This document shows, piece by piece, positions 35,787-45,553 of a DNA stretch of 64,000 nt. The DNA is from Firmicutes bacterium AF25-13AC (GTDB taxonomy: Bacteria; Bacillota; Clostridia; Lachnospirales; Lachnospiraceae), in the NCBI GenBank assembly GCA_003478935.1, contig QUFP01000015.1, forward strand, positions 1 to 64,000, in the 5' to 3' direction. The number at the start of each line of letters is the position of its first letter. Positions within the stretch are counted from its first letter, which is position 1. A model generated the notes under the pieces. The model searched no databases. It was not told where the DNA came from and saw only the letters and a list, made by a program, of their open reading frames with translations. Both the position numbers and the translations under genes were made by a program.

Positions 35787-36440
35787 ATGAAATATCGCTT
35801 TTGTGTTACAGTTACAGTGCTTTTAGTATTCGGATTTGGCATATTTGGAAGAGGAAAACTCGATACTTATACGAATATCACTGTAGATCCTAATTTCATA
35901 AATGATTTTTCAGTTGCTGAAATTCCTACTTCGTTTGCAATTCAGGATTGTGAGATATTAAAAAAAATACTTCCAGAATCCCCCATCATTTTAAAAGTTA
36001 CGCCTGTTGATCCCCCAGAGTTCTTTTTTAAAGGATGGCAACAGAAGGTTCGTATTGAACAAGTTTTTTCAGGTGAAAATTTAGCAAGTGGTTCTGAAAT
36101 TTATATTACTTTTGATCGGTGGAAAGCAAGTGTTGCCAGAAAAGAGATGAATTTGAGTTTTGTAAATTTTATGAAATATGGTGCAGAATATTTGGTATTT
36201 TTATCTGAATCAATTGGATACACAAAAGATGGAATAGAAGTATTTCAGTTACCAAAAGATCATGCTATTGCATCAGTATTTAGTTATGAGGTACATGACA
36301 ATGTGATTTATCCGGTATCAGGAGAATCAACTTATGTTCCATATAAGGAAGTTTCTGATAATGAATTTTTTGCTGTTGATACAGAGGGATTAGACGCTTT
36401 TCTTGAACTTAAAAATTTTTTATTAGAGAAGTATAAATAA
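35787..36440 (+). CDS. Membrane-anchored extracytoplasmic protein, unknown
   Basis: 217 residues from ATG 35787, which follows AGGAGGTGACAATT. One N-terminal hydrophobic segment (about 5-22) without lipobox anchors or exports it; the rest is a soluble alpha/beta domain with GWQQKVRIEQVFSGENL and GAEYLVFLSE segments. No family recognised. It begins five bases after the ATPase gene, so it belongs to the same operon and probably acts outside the cell with that transporter. Confidence 0.65.
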   Translation: MKYRFCVTVTVLLVFGFGIFGRGKLDTYTNITVDPNFINDFSVAEIPTSFAIQDCEILKKILPESPIILKVTPVDPPEFFFKGWQQKVRIEQVFSGENLASGSEIYITFDRWKASVARKEMNLSFVNFMKYGAEYLVFLSESIGYTKDGIEVFQLPKDHAIASVFSYEVHDNVIYPVSGESTYVPYKEVSDNEFFAVDTEGLDAFLELKNFLLEKYK

Positions 36441-36519
36441 TAGAAACAGAAATAATACATTAGACAATCAGTAGCATTTTGCAAACATCTATTAAAAATC
36501 AAAGAGAAAAGGAGCGCTT

Positions 36520-37728
36520 ATGGAAAAGAAAACAAAATTTAAGAGAAGAATGTTTGCCGTCGCAGCAATAGTGGGAATGGGCATGACAATGACACAGATT
36601 GCATTTGGAAAAGAAAGTTTTAATGCAGAAAATGGAGGGCTTAACTATGTGCTTCCAGCTGATAATGGATATTATTTCTTATGTGGTGGTCATTTATATT
36701 TTTGGAATGGTGATGTTACAAAACAGGCTGTGCCATTGTGTAGTCGTCCTAATTGCAGTCATACAACAGAGGATTGCGTTGCGATGATTCGAGATGCATC
36801 TCGAAAAATGTACGAAGTAGATGATGGATTCTATGTGCTTTCTACATGGCCAAGAGAGGATTCAAGGACCGGGGAAAAGATGATGCCAATATGGAGAGTG
36901 GAAAAGGATGGGTCAGGTAAGGAGATTATAGCAGAAATTCCAGAGGCAGGTTCGGTAAACTATACGATATTTCAAGACAAGATTTACTATACCATGGAAG
37001 ATGCACAGGAAGATGGAAATTATCAGTTTTCGATATGGCAGATGTCATTAGACGGAAAGGATAACAAACAGATTTGGCAAAGTGATTTGTATAGTGGATA
37101 TATAGATACGTTGCAGGGAATCGGAGATTGGTTATATGTAAGTGAGAATGGATGTGAAGAAATTATTGACTGGACAAATGAGGACAACATTGACTTTGAG
37201 AAATTGCCTATGCGAACAAATTTATATTTGTATCAGCCACAAGCAGAGGAATGGATAACGAATCCTGATGAGTATAAGAAGGAAGATGTTTTATTAAGCA
37301 TTCAGAATATTTATCAGGATGAAATTTATTTGACTTACTATGATTCAAAGGCGGAGATTCGTAAAGTATGGGAAAAAGGCTTTGATCTGGAGGATGAAGC
37401 TCAATTTGTAGGAGAGTTCCCTAGAAAGGTATATAAATGGGATGATTTGTATGGATATACATGGCCAGATCGTAATAATGAGAATGAAAATTGGTTTGAA
37501 ATTTATGATCACAATGGAACGTTTGTGCAGAAAATTGATTTGTATCCGTATGATGATGTGGATATCGTAAGTGCAGATGAAAAGTATGCTTTTGTATACT
37601 GGGAGCAGGTACAAGATAATGTTTCACAGGACGTAATAGGTGTGATTGAACGCGATAAAATTGCAACACAGGAAGCTACGCTAATTCAGTTGACTAAGGG
37701 AATGAATGGAAATTCTTTTGAACGCTGA
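36520..37728 (+). CDS. Exported beta-propeller-like protein with Cys/His motif
   Basis: 402 residues. N-terminal signal peptide (about 1-30, ending AFG). Shortly after it comes CSRPNCSHTTEDC (about 74-86), a Cys/His cluster seen in many Lachnospiraceae exported proteins, possibly a metal or disulfide site. The remainder shows repeated strand-turn units with IYY, WLYV, IYLTYYDS and Asp/Gly turns, consistent with a DUF5050-like beta-propeller. AAAAGGAGCGCTT precedes the ATG. It lies between two ABC modules; function unknown, perhaps cargo recognition. Confidence 0.65.
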   Translation: MEKKTKFKRRMFAVAAIVGMGMTMTQIAFGKESFNAENGGLNYVLPADNGYYFLCGGHLYFWNGDVTKQAVPLCSRPNCSHTTEDCVAMIRDASRKMYEVDDGFYVLSTWPREDSRTGEKMMPIWRVEKDGSGKEIIAEIPEAGSVNYTIFQDKIYYTMEDAQEDGNYQFSIWQMSLDGKDNKQIWQSDLYSGYIDTLQGIGDWLYVSENGCEEIIDWTNEDNIDFEKLPMRTNLYLYQPQAEEWITNPDEYKKEDVLLSIQNIYQDEIYLTYYDSKAEIRKVWEKGFDLEDEAQFVGEFPRKVYKWDDLYGYTWPDRNNENENWFEIYDHNGTFVQKIDLYPYDDVDIVSADEKYAFVYWEQVQDNVSQDVIGVIERDKIATQEATLIQLTKGMNGNSFER

Positions 37729-37779
37729 TTGGTAGGTGTTTGATTATGGATTACAAGGGCAGAGAGGTGATGGAGAAAA

Positions 37780-40163
37780 ATGATAAGAGCGGAATGGAAA
37801 AAGCTTCTGCGTCAAAGATGGTTGATCGGAATTGCGATATTGCTTATTTTTGTAGATGTTGGTCTATTTCTTAATACTCAGTATACAGAGAAGAAAGATT
37901 GTGTGGCAGCGGTTCCTCTTTTTGCAAAGTATCAGAAAGAAACCGCGAATATGACAAATGAGCAGGCACAGGAATGTTTGACTGATCAGCTAAATATGCT
38001 TTCTAATTTTCAGTTTGTGCAGATTGCGTTGAATGGGGAAGTGGATGAGGGGTTTCTGCAAGGGCTTGTGGAGGAGAATCCAAATATCTTGGACGAATAT
38101 CGACAGGCTGGATATGAGGAGAATCCACTGGCGCTTACGACAAAAATACAGGTAATATCAGAACTTCTTGAACAATATCAAAATGTCAGCGGGTATCAGG
38201 CGTATTTGGAATCCATTCAGGCACAGTATAAACAGATGAAGGACAGTTCGTTTTATGAAGGACGTCCGTATGCGGAAGCACAGGGCAAAAAGACGGTAGA
38301 AGATTTTGCAAAGCTACAGGGAACGAAACTTGAAATTGGTATGAACTGGGGCGTGGAAGCACTGATGGAGGAACAAATCTCATCAGTAATTCTTATTTTA
38401 CTGGCACTCGGTATTTGTATTGTCTTGGTATCTCAGGATCGCACATATGATATGTTTGGGTTGCTTAGAAGCTGTAGACGTGGACATGGCTATCTGATTG
38501 TTGCCAAATTTGCAACAGCGCTGACAGCGGTTTTACTTTTTGGAATTGTTATGTATGGGAGTCAAGTTGCAATCGCGTGGAAGCTGTATGGAATGGGAAA
38601 TTTAAATCGTCCGATGCAGTCTGTCAATTTATTAAATGAAAGTGCAAGACAACTGACAGTGGGCGGCTATCTGCTCGACTATTATCTGAGACATTTAATT
38701 GCAGTGCTTGTCTTGACGGCATTCATGCTATGCTTATTCTTATCGGTTTATTCGACAATGACGGTGTTGGCGGTAGTCGGTATTTGCGCGGTGCTGTGCG
38801 CTGTGGGCTATTGGAAGGTATCGGAGATCGCAGCAAACTCGTGGATTCATTTTTTAAATCCAGTTGCCTGGTTTTTGAGTTCGCAATTATATGAAAGTTA
38901 TTGGAATATAAATTTGTTCGGAAAACCGGTGAATGCGTTGACAGCGAATAGCTGCTTTCAGCTTGTAGTGGTAATTGGCTGTGTAGCAGACAGTGGTCTT
39001 CTAGGAAGACGGATTCCGGGAAAGCTAAGAGTCGCATCAGGCAAATTCAAAAGTGGATTGAAGCCGCAAGGGAACGACTCTGGTATCCATCCAGTGTAGT
39101 CGGTCAGGAATGGCGAAAACAGCTGATAAAAAATGGTATAGTGTGGATGATGATAATAGTGGCAATCCTTTTGGTATACGGTATGCGAACAACACCAGTG
39201 ACAGTAGGGCAGACCGAGAAAATTTACCATGAATATGCGAAAAAATATGAGGGGATTGCAGACCAGACGCTGATAGAAGCATTGCAGCAGGAAAAGGAGC
39301 AATTTGATAAGCTAAGGCAGCGTCAGGCCGAATTAACTGAAAAATGGAAGAAAAAGGAAGTTTCAAACGAGCAGTATGCGTCAATTAGTGCGATGATTGA
39401 TCATATGCTGCAAAATGAAGCAGGACTGACGCGTGCAATTGAACAGGCAGATACATTGGTAAATTGGAGCGAAGCACATGATCTTCAGCTGTTTTTCACG
39501 GATGACAGTATTGGGCGTTACCTGTTTGAAAATGCCAGTATGGATCAGTATCGAGGCGCTGTATTGCTTTTTGCAGTAATCGTATTACTGAGTGGTATTT
39601 TCCCGGGAGAGCGCAAAAATGAGATGCAAAATATGCTTCTCTGTACGAAAAATGGACGGCGTCCGCTGTTTGTAGCAAAATATGTGTTGGGCGTCGTGAT
39701 TGCATGTATCGTGTCAGGTGGATTTACTGTGATTCATTTGTTTTCCGCATCAAAGATGTATGACTTTTCTTTATGGAAGGTTCCGCTACAAAGCATTCGT
39801 CAGGCGCAAGTAATAGATGTACAGTTGTCCGTGCGTGGATATTTGGTGTGGACGTCGGTGATGCAGATGATGGGTGTGGTCTGTGCAGCGGTTAGTTTTT
39901 TGTCGATTTCTGTGCGGATGAAGAACCGGCTGTATGCGGTGCTAGTGGGAGCTGTACTGTTTGTTCTTCCAGTAGTAATTAGTGGAGCAGGGTTGTCAAA
40001 CATATTTGATCTTTGGTTTGCAAAGGTATTTCTGTTTGGAACGCAGACATTGAAACAAGGCTTTGGGGAACAGATTGGATATCTAATTTTGCTTGTAGCA
40101 GTGGCATCTGTTTTTACAGCAGGCGCGTGGCGCGCATATCAGAGAAAAAGGAGAGCAAGATGA
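37780..40163 (+). CDS. Large two-lobed ABC permease (frameshifted)
   Basis: Read as one gene of 794 residues with a frame break; alternatively two genes. The first lobe (from ATG 37780) starts IRAEWKKLLRQRWLIGIAIL, has a long extracellular loop (about 35-190) and several helices. The second lobe begins VGQEWRKQLIKNGIVWMMII and repeats the same plan, pointing to internal duplication. The second frame is open from 38952 and lacks a good ribosome site of its own. One extra A in the A-run at 39021-39023 would join RRIPGK to AKSRIRQIQKW and give a sensible cytoplasmic linker. It overlaps the ATPase start (ATGATGA). Substrate unknown. Confidence 0.65.
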
Positions 40164-41074
40164 TGAAACTGGAATTAAAAAATCTGACAAAAAGCTATGA
40201 AAAAGGAAAAATAGCGCTTGATCATTTTTCGGCAGCGCTTGAGCCGGGCGTTTATGGTTTACTTGGACCAAATGGGGCTGGAAAATCGACCTTAATGAAC
40301 CTGATTACGCAAAATTTAGAGCCGGATGAGGGTGAAATATTGGTAAACGGTATTAGTGCGACCAAAATGGGCGCTTCTTACCGTGATGTGCTTGGTTACA
40401 TGCCACAACAGCAGGGTCTATATGATCGTTTTTCTGCGCTAGAATTTTTGCGCTATTTTGCATCATTAAAAGGACTGAAGGCAAAGGAGTCGAGGAAACG
40501 AATTGAGGAATTGCTTGAAGTTGTAAATCTGACTAAGGCAAGAAATCGAAAACTGGGCGGATTTTCTGGCGGTATGAAGCAGCGTGTGTTGCTTGCGCAG
40601 GCATTACTAAACGAACCGCAGATTTTGATACTGGATGAGCCAACGGCAGGTCTAGACCCGAAAGAGCGTATCCGTATTCGTAACTATATCAGCAGCATTT
40701 CCGAGAATAAGATAGTGCTGATCGCAACGCATGTAGTCAGCGATGTGGAATGTATCGCAAAGGAAATCTTGTTTCTGCGAGGCGGAAAATTGTTGGAGAA
40801 AGAGACACCGGAAAAGTTGGTGGAACAAATGGATGGGCTTGTTTGGGAAGTAATTATTCGATCAGATCAATTAAGTCAGCTGGAACAGGTGCTTCTTGTC
40901 AGCAATGTGAATATCGCAAAAGAAGGTCTTCTGGTGCGCGTAATCGCAGAAAGTGAGCAGATGAAGGAACAACAGCTTCAATTTGGATGGGGTACGCAAA
41001 AGGTGGTTGTCCCAACACTGGAAGATGTATATTTATATCGAATGGAAGCAGATAATAAGCTTTATAAAAATTGA
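40160..41074 (+). CDS. ABC transporter ATP-binding protein
   Basis: 304 residues. Walker A GPNGAGKST (about 38-46), Q-loop PQQQGLYD, signature FSGGMKQRV, Walker B ILILDEPTAGLDP and switch His in THVVSD. A C-terminal extension of ~90 residues after the ATPase fold is usual in ABC-2/CcmA-type exporters. The ATG at 40160 follows AAAGGAGAGCAAG and overlaps the permease stop. It forms the second ABC module of the accessory block. Confidence 0.92.
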   Translation: MMKLELKNLTKSYEKGKIALDHFSAALEPGVYGLLGPNGAGKSTLMNLITQNLEPDEGEILVNGISATKMGASYRDVLGYMPQQQGLYDRFSALEFLRYFASLKGLKAKESRKRIEELLEVVNLTKARNRKLGGFSGGMKQRVLLAQALLNEPQILILDEPTAGLDPKERIRIRNYISSISENKIVLIATHVVSDVECIAKEILFLRGGKLLEKETPEKLVEQMDGLVWEVIIRSDQLSQLEQVLLVSNVNIAKEGLLVRVIAESEQMKEQQLQFGWGTQKVVVPTLEDVYLYRMEADNKLYKN

Positions 41075-41185
41075 AAATATAGAAAAAAATAACAGACCGA
41101 TTCATTTTGACCTGATATTTTTTACAGAACTTTAAATGCAAAATGCATCTGCGATTTCTGTAGTAACGCATCTATGGACCAGATT

Positions 41186-41593
41186 TTATAGCCCCCCAGA
41201 AGTCTTCTTCTTAAAGTTTTCCAATATACTTTCCAGTCGATCAATTTCTTCCTTCTCTGGATTTTTTGTAAATTCAGATTTTACCAAAGATATCAAGAGT
41301 GAGTTATCCGTAAAAAGCTCACGGAAAGACTGGTACTCCTGTTGGAAAATATCTTGAAGAACAAGATGAGCTGTTTTGGTTGGTTTGAAGGTTCTGGCGA
41401 TAGAGGTTCCCCGATAGACGATTCCGGCGACCTCGACCATTTCAAGTTTCGATAGCTTGCGAATAATTGGCTTGATCATGTTGATCGTGTAGTCTGGATT
41501 CATAGCAACAATATCTGAAATTGTCATTGGCTGTTCGGAATGAAGCAGCAACGACAAAACGTCTAATTCCTTTTGTGGCATTTTAATTGGCAT
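41186..41593 (-). CDS. BlaI/MecI-like winged-helix regulator
   Basis: 135 residues from ATG 41593, which follows AAGGAGGTCTTTT. The N-terminal ~75 residues form a winged helix (MPQKELDVLSLLL, then MTISDIVAMNPDYTINMIKPIIRKLSKL and a wing with VYRGTS); the C-terminal part is helical and likely dimerises, as in BlaI/MecI/CopY repressors. No BlaR-type sensor is nearby. It is divergent from the ABC exporter at 41881 and convergent with the preceding ABC module, so either could be its target. Confidence 0.72.
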   Translation of the reverse strand: MPIKMPQKELDVLSLLLHSEQPMTISDIVAMNPDYTINMIKPIIRKLSKLEMVEVAGIVYRGTSIARTFKPTKTAHLVLQDIFQQEYQSFRELFTDNSLLISLVKSEFTKNPEKEEIDRLESILENFKKKTSGGL

Positions 41594-41791
41594 AAAAGAC
41601 CTCCTTAAGACAAATAAAAATCCTAAAATCAAGAATTCAAGAATGCTTGATAAATAATGGTATCTGTATTTTAACGCAAAAATAGGCGTATGTCAAAAGC
41701 AATATTAAAAAATGGAAAAGTTACGGGTGTATTTTTCAATTTTTAAGTTACGAAATAGATGCATAGAAAATGTATAAACGATACGAAGTTA

Positions 41792-41820
41792 TTGACAAAA
41801 CTTACTGGCAACAATATAAT
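41792..41820 (+). promoter_or_regulatory. Consensus promoter of the ABC exporter gene
   Basis: TTGACA (41792-41797), 17 bases, TATAAT (41815-41820): a perfect sigma-A consensus. The spacer AAACTTACTGGCAACAA is nearly the same as at 33353-33369, and ATACGAAGTTA just upstream resembles ATACAAAACTA ahead of the promoter at 53311. Confidence 0.9.
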
Positions 41821-41880
41821 AATTTTAAAATAAAAGACATGTGAGATGACATGTTGAGGTGTAAGGAGACAAGGAAGCAC

Positions 41881-43593
41881 ATGAAAAAGAACACAAAAAA
41901 TAAAATCTCTCAAATCGACAAGATTCTAATGAGCAACAAAAAGCAAAATATCATAACTGCCTTTTCGATGATTTTATTGGCGATATTTGCACCATTAAAA
42001 TCTTTTGTCGCGCAGTGGTTGATTGATTCTCCTTCCATTAAAGCAATCTTTGTCTCCGTTTTGATTGGTGCGGCGGTAGTTGCCATGAGTCATATCTGCG
42101 AGTATATTGTCAGAAACACGTTTAATCGGATGGCAACACGTTCTGTATCCGAAATACGTGGTGTTTTGTGCGAGAATTTAAAGAATATGTCGTTAAGCCA
42201 GATTCATGTGCTGCCGATGGAAGACTGGCAGTCTGCATATACAAATGACTTAAAGATTGTATGTGATGATTATTATTTTGGTCTTTTTAATATGGCAATG
42301 TGGGGAAGCATGGGACTTGTAGCAGTCGTATATATGGCTGTGATTTCACCGGCATTATTGATCGTGTCTTTGGTTATGGTTTGCTTTCCTTTTATTGGTC
42401 CAAGGTTATTTGCAGATAAGCTTAGAAAAACAAAAAGTGAGTATGCAAAGTCATACAATACGGTTTGCTCAAAAATCAATGAAATGCTGCATGGTACAGA
42501 GACTTTGCTCACATGTGGAAAGCATAGCTTTTTATTTCAAAAGATGCAGAGGGTTTCCGATGACAATATGCAAAAAGATTTTGACATGAAGCAAACGGAA
42601 ACGGTAGCGACAATTATTACGTCACTGATTACATGGATACCAGGCTTTGTAATTATGGTTGCAGGTGCAATGCTTGTTGTTCAGGGAAAATTGACGGTAA
42701 GCTATCTGATCACAGCAAATGGTCTTTTAAATTTTATTATTTCTCCATTTCGGCAAACCGCAAATTCCTATCAGTCTGTTAAGTCTGCAAGAGCCTTAAA
42801 AGATCGTATTGATGAGTTGCTTGCCCAGAAAACTTCAAATCAGATGGAAAAGAAAAATATCGAAATAACTTCGATAGATATAAAGAAGCTTTCTTTTGGC
42901 TACGGGGAGTCTGATGTTTTAAAAGACGTAAATTTAACCATTAAAAAAGGCGAGAAAGTTGCGATTGTTGGTGCCAGTGGAAGTGGTAAGAGCACAATTA
43001 TGAAGCTGATCGGACGTTTTTATTTAAATTACCGAGGTAGGATTTCGATAAACAACGAAGATCTAAAAACATTAAGTGACGCAACATTTTACTCAAGTGT
43101 TGGGTATATACCACAGGAGCCATTTATTTTTGCGGATACCGTGCGAAATAATATCTGTCTTGGCAGAAACTGTTCGGATGAGGAAGTATGGTCTGCAATC
43201 GAAAAGGTTGGGTTGACCGAACTTGTAAGTTCTTTGCCAGATGGAATTAACACAGAGTTGGCAGAGGGCGGTGGAAATATTTCTGGAGGACAAAAGAAAC
43301 GAATAGCAGTTGCGCGGGCGCTTATTCGTGATTGTGATACGCTTCTGATTGATGAGATGACATCCTCTCTTGATATTGAGACAACCGATGAGATGGTAAA
43401 GCTTATATTGTCGCTGTCATGTACCGTAATTATGATTACACATGATATATTTGATTCGTATATGGATGGATTTTCTGCAATTTATTACATAGAAAATGGT
43501 GGAATTGCAGAGAGTGGTACCTATCAGAGATTGCTAGAACAAAATGGAAATTTTGCGAAGATGCAAGCAATGATGAAAATAACCAATAAATAG
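41881..43593 (+). CDS. ABC exporter, fused membrane and ATPase domains
   Basis: 570 residues from ATG 41881 (AAGGAAGCAC upstream). N-terminal six-helix membrane domain (about 20-310) and C-terminal ATPase with Walker A GASGSGKST (about 363-371), Q-loop IPQEPFIF, signature ISGGQKKRIAVARAL and Walker B DTLLIDEMTSSLD, switch His in THDIF. It should act as a homodimer or with a partner half-transporter that is not present here. No peptidase domain or cargo peptide gene is adjacent. The perfect promoter and divergent BlaI-like gene suggest regulated export of a toxic compound or peptide, which is inferred. Confidence 0.92.
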   Translation: MKKNTKNKISQIDKILMSNKKQNIITAFSMILLAIFAPLKSFVAQWLIDSPSIKAIFVSVLIGAAVVAMSHICEYIVRNTFNRMATRSVSEIRGVLCENLKNMSLSQIHVLPMEDWQSAYTNDLKIVCDDYYFGLFNMAMWGSMGLVAVVYMAVISPALLIVSLVMVCFPFIGPRLFADKLRKTKSEYAKSYNTVCSKINEMLHGTETLLTCGKHSFLFQKMQRVSDDNMQKDFDMKQTETVATIITSLITWIPGFVIMVAGAMLVVQGKLTVSYLITANGLLNFIISPFRQTANSYQSVKSARALKDRIDELLAQKTSNQMEKKNIEITSIDIKKLSFGYGESDVLKDVNLTIKKGEKVAIVGASGSGKSTIMKLIGRFYLNYRGRISINNEDLKTLSDATFYSSVGYIPQEPFIFADTVRNNICLGRNCSDEEVWSAIEKVGLTELVSSLPDGINTELAEGGGNISGGQKKRIAVARALIRDCDTLLIDEMTSSLDIETTDEMVKLILSLSCTVIMITHDIFDSYMDGFSAIYYIENGGIAESGTYQRLLEQNGNFAKMQAMMKITNK

Positions 43594-43646
43594 AGGAGAA
43601 TAGATAAGATCAAGGTCTTGTACCATTAAAAATGGCAAACAATTCT

Positions 43647-43675
43647 TTGACGGACACGAGAAAGAGTGCTATACT
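43647..43675 (+). promoter_or_regulatory. Promoter of the YolD-like/Y-family polymerase operon
   Basis: TTGACG (43647-43652), 17 bases, TATACT (43670-43675). The predicted transcript start near 43682 rules out the ATG at 43632 as a start codon and supports the TTG at 43710. No LexA-type operator was seen here. Confidence 0.75.
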
Positions 43676-43709
43676 TTGGACATCAATGCAAAGACTGGAG
43701 GCAAAGCTA

Positions 43710-43976
43710 TTGATTTCAAGTAACGATCAAATGAATCAAGTAGAAAAAAATCAAGTGGATCAACGAGCCAGCAGATATGCCAGCCAATATGCTGATATCA
43801 TAGATCTTCCACACCATGTCTCGAAGCGTCACCCACAGATGGCGCTGTCGGATCGTGCTGCACAGTTTGGCGCATATGCTGCACTTAGAGGGTATGATGA
43901 AGCAGTAACAGAAACGGTGAAAAAATCAATACAGCAAACAGAAGCGTATATTGAAATGGAGCAGTATAATGACTAA
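43710..43976 (+). CDS. YolD-like protein, partner of Y-family polymerase
   Basis: 88 residues from a TTG at 43710 with GGAGG eight bases upstream (43697-43701). The diagnostic core is YADIIDLPHHVSKRHPQM followed by DRAAQFGAYAALRGYDEA, the small protein that regularly precedes Y-family polymerase genes in Clostridia and is regarded as a YolD counterpart. The stop codon overlaps the polymerase start. An upstream in-frame ATG at 43632 lies before the promoter and is rejected. It probably regulates or stabilises the polymerase. Confidence 0.78.
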   Translation: MISSNDQMNQVEKNQVDQRASRYASQYADIIDLPHHVSKRHPQMALSDRAAQFGAYAALRGYDEAVTETVKKSIQQTEAYIEMEQYND

Positions 43977-45504
43977 AATGGCTGAAAATAAAACATATCT
44001 TTGCATTGACTTAAAATCATTCTTCGCATCGGTTGAATGCGTTGAGCGTGGTCTTGACCCACTTTGCACAAATCTTGTTGTGGCGGATGCTGCACTTACT
44101 GAAAAAACCATTTGCCTTGCAGTATCTCCGTCGTTGAAAAAGTACGGCATAGGAGGACGAGCAAGGCTTTTTGAGGTTGTGCAGATGTTAAAACAGGCAA
44201 ATGCTAGAAGACGTTTCCAAGCACCAAAAAGATTATTTGAAGGATCTTCAAGCAATGCAAAAGAGCTTGATTTGCACCCTGAGTATCAGATTGACTATAT
44301 TATTGCACCGCCGCGTATGGCAAAATATATGGAGTACAGCACAAAAATTTATAATATTTATTTAAAATATGTGGCACCTGAGGATATACATGCGTACTCA
44401 ATTGATGAGGTATTTGTCGATATCACGCAGTATCTGATTTTGACAGGGCTTAATGCTTATGAGTTTGCAGGCCAAATGATAAAAGATGTATTAAAGACAA
44501 CAAAAATTACAGCAACTGCAGGGATCGGAACAAATCTTTATCTGGCTAAAATTGCAATGGATATCGAGGCAAAGCACATTACGGCAGATAGTGATGGCGT
44601 GAGAATTGCTATGCTTACAGAAAAAAGTTATAGACAAAAGCTGTGGGATCATCGCCCTCTTACTGATTTTTGGCGGATAGGACCTCAGACAGCAAAAAAG
44701 CTTGAACAAAATGGAATGTTTACAATGGGAGATGTGGCAAGGTGTTCTGTTGGTAAGATTAATCAGTTCCATAATGAAGAATTGCTGTACCGACTTTTTG
44801 GCGTTAATGCAGAGCTTATAATTGATCATGCATGGGGCTGGGAGCCATGCACGATTGCTCATATTAAGGCATATCGTCCGCAGTCAAGCAGCATAGAGAA
44901 CGGTCAGGTGCTTCATTGCCCATATACTGCAGAGAAAACGCGTTTGATTGTAAAAGAAATGACTGATCAGCTTTTGCTGCAGCTTGTAGATAAAGGTCTT
45001 GTTACTGATCAGATGGTTTTAACGATTGGCTATGATATTGAAAATCTAACAGATCCAAAACGCCGTGAGCAGTATCATGGTGCTATTGTTACAGATAGGT
45101 ATGGAAGACAGATTCCAAAAAGCGCACATGGCAGTGCCAATATCGGACGATTTACATCGTCAGCAAAGTTAGCAACCGAGACAGTATTGAAGCTTTACGA
45201 TACAATTATTGATAAAAATCTTCTTGTGAGACGTCTTAGTCTGACAGCAAATCATGTAGTGCCAGAGGGTTCAGAGCCGACTAGAAAAAAGCCTCAGCAG
45301 CTTGATTTATTTACAGATTATGAAGCATTAGAAAAAAAAGAACAGGAAGAAAAAGCCGCGCTAGATAAGGAAAAGAAAATGCAGCAGACAATGCTGCAAA
45401 TAAAAAAGAAATTTGGAAAAAATGCGATTTTAAAAGGAATGAATCTGCTTGACGGCGCAACTGCAAAGGAGAGAAATGAGCAGATTGGTGGTCATAAAGC
45501 GTAG
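43969..45504 (+). CDS. Y-family DNA polymerase, UvrX/UmuC-like
   Basis: 511 residues. Translesion polymerase with the catalytic acidic motifs YLCIDLKSFFASVECVERG (about 9-27) and AYSIDEVFVDIT (about 142-153), followed by the helix-hairpin-helix region TDFWRIGPQTAKKLEQNG and a little-finger domain. The C-terminal ~70 residues are Lys/Glu-rich and include QQLDLFTDYEAL, a likely sliding-clamp binding peptide (QLDLF). ATG at 43969 follows GGAGCAGTATA and overlaps the YolD-like stop. Confidence 0.92.
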   Translation: MTKMAENKTYLCIDLKSFFASVECVERGLDPLCTNLVVADAALTEKTICLAVSPSLKKYGIGGRARLFEVVQMLKQANARRRFQAPKRLFEGSSSNAKELDLHPEYQIDYIIAPPRMAKYMEYSTKIYNIYLKYVAPEDIHAYSIDEVFVDITQYLILTGLNAYEFAGQMIKDVLKTTKITATAGIGTNLYLAKIAMDIEAKHITADSDGVRIAMLTEKSYRQKLWDHRPLTDFWRIGPQTAKKLEQNGMFTMGDVARCSVGKINQFHNEELLYRLFGVNAELIIDHAWGWEPCTIAHIKAYRPQSSSIENGQVLHCPYTAEKTRLIVKEMTDQLLLQLVDKGLVTDQMVLTIGYDIENLTDPKRREQYHGAIVTDRYGRQIPKSAHGSANIGRFTSSAKLATETVLKLYDTIIDKNLLVRRLSLTANHVVPEGSEPTRKKPQQLDLFTDYEALEKKEQEEKAALDKEKKMQQTMLQIKKKFGKNAILKGMNLLDGATAKERNEQIGGHKA

Positions 45505-45553
45505 TCAGTAAAAAACGCATCATGAAAAATGAATTAGTGAAAGGAATAAATTT

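Noticed and set aside
41693..41749. Short frame beginning MSKAILKNGK upstream of the ABC exporter
   Set aside because: Eighteen residues with a poor ribosome site, located upstream of the only good promoter.
33347..43593. Lantibiotic or bacteriocin biosynthesis cluster
   Set aside because: ABC genes alone suggest it, but there is no precursor peptide with a leader motif, no LanM/LanB/LanC or radical SAM maturase, and no C39 peptidase domain.
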